This document shows positions 55,909 to 64,000 of a stretch of DNA of 64,000 bases, piece by piece (the stretch's first letter is position 1; every line of letters starts with the position of its first letter). This DNA comes from Metallyticus violacea (Eukaryota; Arthropoda; Insecta; Mantodea; Metallyticidae). The stretch is from positions 43,929,501-43,993,500 of the forward strand of contig CM060842.1 in the NCBI GenBank assembly GCA_030762175.1, given 5' to 3'. A program made the position numbers and the translations under genes. The notes beneath the pieces are model-generated. The model ran no database searches and was not told where the DNA came from. It saw only the letters and a list, made by a program, of their open reading frames with translations.

Positions 55909-56770
55909 ATGGATATTTACGTAGTTCACGAATAAGCTATGATGGGCAACATGTGCTTTACCCATGGGGAGCCAGCCAATACAGGTTACTTGGAACCGAA
56001 GCTTAGCCATAGGCAATGAAGGCTACAACAAATTTTCTGTCAAAAACAGTAAGGAGGTATTGTTCCTACTGATACCTTGAAAACAGCACCGCTGCCAATA
56101 GAGGAAAAGTGTTGGGGAATAAGGGAGTAGGTGTCATTGTAGGTTGGCTCAGCAATTTCTGACATTCGGAAAGCTTCAAACAATGGAAATAACACCACCT
56201 TACCACAAAATGCTGCAGGGACACCTATTTCTTATAGCATTTTGGTGGCTGTAGACTGAAGTAAAGAAAATGTGTGGTAGAAAGGACTTTTCAAATGTAC
56301 GTATGTATCGTTGGGGAGTACCTTGAAAATGAGTACATTTTCTTTTTAATTTAGATGTTTTTCTTGGGCAGATACGCCGCTTTTTATGCACTGGAGCTTC
56401 ATTTATTGTCACCGAGAAGAACCGCAACTAAGAACCCTGAGACTTGGCTGCTACTATTGCGCGGGCAACGCCGCACGCTATTTTGTTCCGCCAGTTTTCA
56501 AGCGGTTTGGCCTGTCACAGCCAGTTAGTGGTGCGGGAACTTGGGAAGTTGCACCCTCTAACTGACATTTAGGCTTCCTTCCATCTTTCTCTTAATTAAG
56601 AAAAGCCTCTGGTTAATATTACAACAATTTCCACTGCATTTACTTTACCCGTATTATCTCTGCAGCAGAACAGCTGCAGGTACATTCTCACTAAGCAATG
56701 TGTTTCAAAAGCTTGTTGCAGATTTATGATACTTCATTCTGCATTTATGCTATAGCAGCAAAAGCTGAGA
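55909..56770. other. Unassigned sequence; GC-richer patch at 56440-56570
   Basis: No recognisable gene. The patch at 56440-56570 (GCGCGGGCAACGCCGCACGC) is the most GC-rich short stretch nearby and matches nothing known to me. Confidence 0.3.
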
Positions 56771-56772
56771 TA

Positions 56773-57837
56773 CGAGAGCTGTTCAATGAAGAATGGTCAT
56801 AATTTATTTTGACAACACCTTTACTGATCTTTATTACTGTTTTGACTTTCCCAGAGAACCCGTTGGATGCAATCACTTGTCCCAGCGTTTCTGCCAGTTT
56901 TCAAAGACATGTTGTAAACCAGATTCTGAGAGCTCATTCAGAATCGCCTGCGCATCCTTCGCCGTTGCTTCTGATGGTAGAAAATGCTTCCAACGAAGGT
57001 ATTTCGTAAATTTAGAGAAAAGGAAAAAGTCACCCGAGCCTAAATCTAGACTATATGGAGGATGAGATACATACTTCGCATTGCTTTTTGTGAGATATTC
57101 AGCAGCATTTGCATGAACGGTCGTGCATTGCAAGATAGATTTCCCAGCTAAACCAACTACTTTTGCTATTTATGATAGGTGATGATGAAGAGCTTTGCTG
57201 TTTGCCCTCAGGATCGAAATGGTGTAATCCTGTAACATCATCTTCAACTTCATGCAAACCTGCACGCGAACGTTTTTTTTTGTTCTGGAATCAGCAGTCT
57301 TGGAACCCACCGTGCACAAACACGTCTCACGTGCATCTTTTCAGATACCAGTGTGTTGGTAGCACCCACAGTGAAATTTTCAGAATTTATGAAAGTGTTC
57401 TTAACATTTCTCGACGATCCTCTGTCACAATGACAGCAATGTTAAATGTTTTCTTCCATTAGAGCACAAAGTCGAGCACCGTGTCCACCTTTCATTGAAA
57501 TAGGTTGCCTCTCTACTTTAAACATGTCAAACTATCTTCCATCTGTGCTGTAGCGAAGAACAAACTGTACATAGGCCTCCTGTAAAATTGCCTAAGCCTC
57601 AGGTGAAGATCTGTTAAGACAAAAGCAGAATTTCAGTGCAGCATATTGTTTGTCGCGTGTCTCCTCCTATAGGCGAAACTTATCTCAACTTGCAACCTCT
57701 CACTGGCGGGATTCGGAAGTGACAACAATGAAACAGTACCACGTGTATATTACGATAGCAAAATATAGTAAAGTTAAATTGTAGCGTGAGAAATTATGCC
57801 TGTAAAAAGTACAACTATTCTTTATTGAACAGCATCG
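56773..57837 (-). mobile_element. Decayed full-length mariner with both termini and TA target sites
   Basis: Left end CGAGAGCTGTTCAATGAAGA (56773-) and right end, read inverted, CGATGCTGTTCAATAAAGAA (57837-) are matching terminal repeats, each bordered by TA (56771-56772; 57838-57839) as mariner insertion requires. Minus-strand coding traces: ETRDKQYAALKFCFCLNRSS near 57665 (N-terminal HTH), IAVIVTEDRREMLR, NTLVSEKMHVRRVCARWVPR, LLIPEQK (~57290-57360), then 57133-56873: YVSHPPYSLDLGSGDFFLFS and ENWQKRWDK, ending CIASNGFSGK. Multiple shifts and stops; inactive. Confidence 0.85.
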
Positions 57838-57839
57838 TA

Positions 57840-59667
57840 TTAAGTGTGTTTAAAGAGTATAGAAGCTAATGATTATCGTATATGACCTTGACATGTCAAC
57901 TAATTATCTGATGACAGACGCAGAAGCGGTGGGCTGCATCGACCGACGAGTCATCGCTCAAGGACAGTCTCACCACATGAGTCTGGGAAGCGCGGATTAC
58001 ACGAACTCCTATGTTGACTTTGACTCTCCAAACACTTACTGTCGTTTGAACAATAAAAGAAACAACACGTATCTAATCCTAGAGTAAAACGTGCTAAGAA
58101 TACAAAATGGCAAATACTACTCCACTACCAGTGTTCATTTATGATTCGTATGACTGTAACTAATGAGCTTGTGCTGTCACAAAGTTATTTGAAGAGATTC
58201 CCCAGGTAATAAAGTTCCAAGTCGAAATACGATTCATAAATGAATAGTTTGCACTCACTATTGTGCGAACTAAAGGATAACATCCGCCAAGAGATAAATT
58301 TAATTTCGTAAAGAGAATTAAGTAGAGCAAAGGTAATTTTATAAGCAGATGTCAAAAATAGGCAGAAAACGAAGGCATGAAATGCCAGCAATTCCTTTTT
58401 TTGACATGGGTGCTCTCTAAATATAGGAATTTAAGCCCTTATAACCCAATTTTTAGGCGCCTAAAATAGGCTCTGAAATTCTCAATATACACACTAAAAA
58501 TACATTTCTAGGCACCTAAAAAGCAATTTACGCTGCATAAAATATAGTTTAATGCATTTAAAATGTGTTTTACCTATTCAAACTATTAACCATAAAAGTT
58601 CCAATTAATGAATGAGTTTTAAGCATAATAGTACAGTAAAGAATAGTTGTTTGAAAATGTATTTTTGTTGCTACTTCTTTTTATAACCTATATTCTTGTT
58701 CTTGACATCAACAGTACTCTCTGGTTATTGACTCTAACTACACTCGTCTAATAATGGTTATTTCACGTCGTACATATCTTAAATGTACTTTCTCTGCTAA
58801 TATTAATTTCTTTATTTTCTCAGCATGTCTCATTAACTATAGTCGTCATTGTTCGCGTGCATACAATCATTATCCCTCCCCAAGGGTGGCTCTGTGCATC
58901 ACCTTCATAGATTACTTCACTGTTTTTCAAGGTTTCTAAGCGTTATATAATTTCACTCATACAATTTGACACAATTTTATTGTATACATACATAACGAAG
59001 AAAATATCTCTCACCCATTGGTTTATATAAGCAATAAAAAGAATTTCCCGTTATAAATAAAATCTTTATAATGCACTAGCCAGGACCGAATTAGAGAAGC
59101 TTTCGAAAACTTGTCTTTCAGCATTGTTTCTCTTCAAACTGCTATGCGATACAACTGATACAATACTCGAACGTAATATGAACACGAAGCCACACACAGA
59201 GAGAAGAAAACTAGAAATTAAATTTAAAATAAATATTTCACATTGAAGCATTCAAAACGGCTGTTATTAAAACGTTAACCAGAGGCATGTCTATTGTTAG
59301 CGGTCAGCTGTGAATGGTTCGCATTTTATTGTTGACTCGAATTCTGCTGTAATCTAGGCACATTGCAGTCATTCTCTGTACGAAACATTTTAAAAATAAT
59401 TTCTATATATTTATTTTCCAAAAGAATTAATTTTAGGCAATTTTAGACAACAGGATCATTAAAAATATGCTACCTTTTAGGACATTTTAGTATCTAATAA
59501 CTGCTTTCAGTAGGCCTGCTTTTCATGATTCGTAAACGTGTGCAGATATTTCCCACATAATCCTAAAGGAACTAAATAGATGTTTGCCTTAAAATCCGAG
59601 ATCTAGTGATTGTTATCTAACTTTTCAAGTACAGTTTATCACCTACTCTTATGCTCTCCTGCCTGCC
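57840..59667. other. Unassigned sequence with TTTAGGC palindromes
   Basis: TTTTAGGCGCCTAAAA (58451-58466) is a perfect 16-bp palindrome, followed by TTTCTAGGCACCTAAAAA (58505-58522); TTTTAGGCAATTTTAG recurs near 59431. Otherwise nothing is recognised. Confidence 0.4.
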
Positions 59668-59858
59668 CCGACGCTAAGGCTCCTTCTTTCGGCTTGAGGT
59701 TCTTTCACACGCCGTAAATATTGGACATGGGATCCAAGGCTTTACTTCCCTTCCAAAGGAAGTCATACGCCCGAAAGAACATGAACCCTGGCCATGATTG
59801 AACCCGCGTTCATAGATCTATAAGGCAAGTACGCTCACCACTAGACCATAAGGACAGA
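59668..59858 (-). mobile_element. SINE family A, copy 10 (partial)
   Basis: Minus strand: CTGTCCTTATGGTCTAGTGG, TGAGCGTACTTGCCTTATAG, GCGGGTTCAATCATGGCC (B box), GGGCGTATGACTTCCTTTGG, AAGGGAAGTAAAGCC, ATTTACGGCGTGTGAAAGAA, CCTCAAGCCGAAAGAAGGAG. The 3' third is missing, and the GGATTTTTT segment is deleted. Confidence 0.82.
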
Positions 59859-62684
59859 GAGTGTAACAGTGTCCATAGGCGCTGGTTTATAGGCCGATGA
59901 AGATTTATGCATCGGTCAACAGATATTAGGTAACCCGATATTTTCTTCAGGTGCTAACATCTTTTGCTTAGAGTTGTGTAGGCAAGAATGATGTTTCACT
60001 GCACACTCAGTTTCTCAGCACTTAAATAACAACAAAAGTTTTCCCAAGTCTTCTTTCGTCTCTTAAGCAGTCACAAGCAATTTTCAGGCTAGTTAAACAA
60101 ATTTGACTAATCTTAGGCGTGCACTAAGCATTTTACATGCTGTTTTTAAATTATTTGTTATGAAGTCAGTCTTTGTTTGACATATGATAACCAACCTTCT
60201 CGCTGCCAACATTGCCAATTAAAGTTGTCTGGTATATGTTGCGCATAACTACTTTGGTTTTTATGACTTCCAGCTTCCCATGTGAAACATTCAATTTTCG
60301 CACGAATGCTACATCTCTGGGATTTAAAATTTATATTTTTTTTAAAAAAAATGTGGCCAGCTGTTATTCTGCTCTCTGTCGTCATGCACGTCTAAAAAGT
60401 TTTTTTAAAAACATTTTCGCAGATGGATGAAAAAATGTAACAGCATTGGGGTCTGCAGGTTTATTTTATTTTGGTGGCATTTCTGAGAACAAGGGGCCTT
60501 GAACACATTAATTTCCTGACTGCTTCATGCCTCCCTTAGTATTTTTTTTTTATTTTATATATATACACACACAGACCGTTCAGTGGTTTGGTGAAACAAA
60601 GCAGCATCGCTCGCTTCTGGTAACCAAGGAGACGACAATAGCAACAAGAGATGGATCGAACGGCACGGTACGGCTGTAAAAAGACTACTGGCGCCACAAC
60701 AAATAGACGATGGTGGCTGGGGGATGATTTAGGAGGTGGTAGAGTACTTTACTCTCACGGCGCCATGCGTCAGAGAGACTTTTACGTGCAGCACCGTGCC
60801 AAGTCAAAACCACTCGTTTCTCTCAAGTAACGGATGATCTCACAGTGTTGCCAGATTGCTGATGGAGAAAGAGAGAAATTTCCATTTCCAGTGTTCAAAT
60901 GAGACTCGCTATGTTAACCTATACTGGATGTGAATAAAGGGCTTGGCTGAAAATATATCTGTCATCTGTGCGTATGTGGAATAGAATAGAATATTTTACT
61001 GACAGAATTAAGTTTATATGACTTTCTCTTCCAATCAATCAGTCTTCGACAAACACTGACAATATGCAACAACAATTTCGCAGCTGAGTTCAAACGTTAC
61101 TAACAAATTAGTGGTATATAAAATACATACACAGATATAAAGATATAAGGTTATTTGAACTGAAAAATTCAGTTAGTCTAAAAAATAATGAATTAATTAA
61201 CGCATAACATGCATTAGAAAAAATGAAAGCTTAGTATTATTTATTATTAGAGAAATATTTAGAACTTTTGCATTTTAGACTTCATGGCTGGCGTTATTAT
61301 TATTAAAATTGACCATGATCGAGTTATGTTCCCATGACGTTGGTTTAAATGAACTTTTAAACCAAATCTTTGGCTGATTCTACGGTCAGTATCGTCAGTA
61401 GATAGAGTGAAAGTGCTTGGAGAGGCAGAGAAACAGAACCGTTAGAAGTGGAGAGGAGTGGTGGGAGAGTTGTGGGGCAGAAGTTGCATGTTAACCAGTA
61501 ACAGATTCCATGTCCTTCTTATTTGAAAACTTCTGTCTTTGTTTATGTTATCTGGATGCTACTGTATTTCTAAGGCATCTCTCTTAGCCACAGTAAAATA
61601 TACGGCTCTTTTTCAAATTCTATTCCATGGCAAATTTTCTACGGTATGTTTCACAATTGCAGATTTTTCTGGTTGATTAAAGGCGCAAATTTCGTTATGC
61701 ATCTTCCAGTCACACCAATTTATATTTTTCCCATTCGTATGGGAAAGAACCAAGAAATTATCTCAGATCCACTGGAATTGCAATTGTGGAAAAGCATCTT
61801 CATGGAAGCATTTATCGGTCAACAAGTAACATCTGCACCAAGACTCTCGTACCACTTCTTCCCCTTCCCACTTCTAGCAGTGCTGTCCCGTCTCCTTTCC
61901 AGACACTTTCACTCCATCCAATGGCGATGCTTACCAGCGAAAACTTTGGTTTTAAATTTCATTTAAACGAATGGCCACGGCAAAATTGTCCCATAATAAT
62001 AAATTTCAATAATAAAACAAATTAAAAACAACGATTATCAATTCTTAATTCGTCATAACATTAGTGCCATTCTATAAATAAATTGACAGTTTCATTACAT
62101 GAATTTATGAAATAGCAACTGATCCTTACACAGCACTTAATGCAATTTTGCTCTAAAGGGTGATATTGTCCGCTAACCCATAACCTCACCTGGCAGCAGT
62201 TTCTTGTGACAGAGACAGTGCACAAACATGTCCTACGACAGGGCATAGTAAGTAAATTGTTCCTATCAAAATGTACCAAACGAGAGTGCAAGTAAATTGG
62301 AATAGCGCTGTAGAGAATTTGACGTAATATATTTACAGACTGCAGGGTACATCGCTGCCGTAGTCATAATCACGAATTCCTCAACACTTGGGGATATATA
62401 ATCGTACTTAGGAATATTGCAAATACAGTGCACACATCCTTATGTGTACTTTGTAGTAGTTAACAGTAAATCACATCGTGGAGGTGAATTAGTATTCATT
62501 TCACTTTGTCAAGAAGAAAATGCTTTACTCGCCATAAGAATGAATAATAGAAACATTTTCTTGCATATGTGATTCTTTGATTATTCTAATCAAGGCGAGA
62601 GAGGTGATTGAGTTGGGCTGGTAGGGAAGCTCAAAGTTGCCACTTGTGTCCACGTTCCAAATAATGAGACCTACAGGAGGAAGC
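59859..62684. other. Unassigned sequence; GC-richer patch at 60590-60870
   Basis: No recognisable coding frame. 60590-60870 is clearly less AT-rich than its flanks and contains GGTAACCAAGGAGAC and GTGTTGCCAGATTGC. It could be regulatory or an untranslated exon but shows no decisive signal. A short TA/CA run lies at 60556-60575. Confidence 0.3.
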
Positions 62685-63056
62685 GATCCTGTATGGAGAC
62701 ACCAGGGGGACTAGGATATAGGCGTGGCAAGGCACGTATGTGAAAAGGGTTCAATGTTGAGAACCCCGATGCTGGTGGAATCCGCCCCTTCAAAGAATTT
62801 GAACCCCACGAAAGGACCGGACGGGAACAAAATCTTTCCAAAGCTCGAATCACCGTCACACCGCATTTAGCACCAGCCAGGCACTTTCTACTCTGTAACA
62901 GAACTGACAGAATGAATTTTGATGAAATGGGAGAGCGGAAATTCATGGAAAGTAAGCATCCGACTAAGCGACCAGCGAAAAGCATGAAAAAAGCAAGGTT
63001 ATGATATTTGGTACCAAGGACTTTGAACCCGGGCCTGCCGAGCCATCCTGTTTGGT
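62685..63056 (-). mobile_element. SINE family C, copy 3 (diverged)
   Basis: Minus strand: GGATGGCTCGGCAGGCCCGG, GTTCAAAG (remnant head), TGGTCGCTTAGTCGGATGC, TTACTTTCCATGAATTTCCG, CTCTCCCATTTC, TTCTGTTACAGAG, GCGGTGTGACGGTGATTCGA. The shared blocks keep the order seen at 9440 and 10520, but the 3' third differs. Confidence 0.62.
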
Positions 63057-64000
63057 TAATAAATTATTAAATGAGTTTTTTCCCTTTTTAAATAACAGCA
63101 AATACTCTTCTTGGCCCCTGGCCTGTGACACATCTGATTCTATACTGCAATACTAACGATTGCAATTATTCAATGCGATTGTCCAGGTTTTAAAAAAATG
63201 ACTCTATTCGTACTGCACATCAGATCTTTAAATATTTCACAATCGAAATAACAGCACCAATTGCAGTGTGCTGTACGGGCTTGTCAACAATTCCCCCAAA
63301 TAAAATTAAATGTTATGGTATATTTGCTAAAAATAGAAAATCTAATCAATATTTTCTACTATTGATTGTGTTTCTAACATTTATAGGTTTGTAGTTACAG
63401 GCATCTAAACTGGTGCATTTATTCTATGATGGCGCACCCTTTAATTTCCATTGTCGCTTAGTTAAATAAACACAACTTTTGGAAAAATCAACTCGCTAAT
63501 GCAATCTTTACTGTAAATATAAGCTACTAGATTATGTTAATAAGTTGGGCTTAGTCTGCAGCAAAGCAAAGTCTGCTTTTAAGCCGTGAATATTAAATCA
63601 CTCGGGATTTATTTATGTATGGACGAAGTTGTTTGAAATTACTAGTCGACGTTTATTCGCGCTTAAAACAAATAAACCCCATTCCCCAGCTGCATGGTTT
63701 GTATTTCGATAAGCTTGAATAGCAAACATAAAGCATAATAAAATACGACTCTCTCCGCAATTCTACAGCATAGGGTCTCTCACCAAACTCTTACCAGCAA
63801 CAACAGGTTGTCTTAACTCTCAACTGTTAGACGGAGCGTAAAACATCACAGCTAGTACTGAAAAACAGCCAGATATCCACAACCAATACTTTTCAGAAAT
63901 AATGTACAGTGCCGTCATTGGCTACATTATGCTTTGTTTGTCTTCCTGCTGACAGTGCAATCGCCTTCTGAAAGAGCACTTTGCTCGTAAAGTTCATTCC
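63057..64000. other. Unassigned AT-rich sequence
   Basis: No recognisable coding, RNA or repeat content up to the window end. Confidence 0.4.

Noticed and set aside
1..64000. CRISPR arrays, bacterial operons, phage or viral insertions
   Set aside because: No regularly spaced direct repeats, no ribosome-binding-site-led gene strings and no viral protein signatures were seen.

Overview
This window looks like AT-rich, intergenic DNA from an arthropod nuclear genome. The sequence itself does not identify the species. The evidence is a non-LTR retrotransposon with an EN-RT-RNase H layout, mariner/Tc1 transposase fossils of insect type, DUF4817/DDE_3-type transposase fossils, several tRNA-derived SINE families and long microsatellites. 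No host protein-coding gene, rRNA, genuine tRNA, CRISPR array or prokaryotic feature could be supported. Almost every recognisable coding segment is transposon-derived, and most are broken.

Layout. 1-8.1 kb: a decayed mariner transposase (+) is split by a full-length 5.95-kb LINE (-, 2065-8018) flanked by a perfect 13-bp target-site duplication; the mariner frame resumes on the far side. The LINE has ORF1 (three zinc knuckles) and ORF2 (endonuclease, reverse transcriptase, RNase H, C-terminal Cys/His motif). ORF2 carries four single-base homopolymer length changes, two of which compensate and push the catalytic FVDD motif out of frame. 9.4-17 kb: SINEs, a TA/CA microsatellite flanked by inverted copies of a repeat, and two mariner fossils. 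20-28.5 kb: a hAT-like non-autonomous element with 20-bp inverted termini, a paired unknown repeat, DUF4817/DDE_3 fossils, SINEs and an RTE-like LINE remnant. 30.5-39.5 kb: LINE C-terminal, RNase H and RT remnants, a BED-finger hAT transposase remnant and an internally deleted mariner. 40.6-42.4 kb: two more DDE_3 transposase remnants, one in an 866-bp element whose long terminal inverted repeats overlap the end of its transposase. 47.1-47.8 kb: a degenerate ~20-bp AT-rich minisatellite. 50-60 kb: a dense SINE cluster, a Tc1 fragment and a mariner with both termini and TA dinucleotides. 60-64 kb: mostly unassigned, with one SINE.

The genes do not form a host pathway. They act as layered parasites: LINE machinery probably moved itself and the tRNA-derived SINEs (target-site duplications, simple-repeat tails), while cut-and-paste transposons left inactive relics that later elements inserted into. 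Some SINE and LINE insertions can be ordered in time from this nesting. Possible host signals (an RFX X-box next to a tiny exon-like ATG at 21.43 kb, and a few GC-richer blocks) are weak and are reported only as findings.
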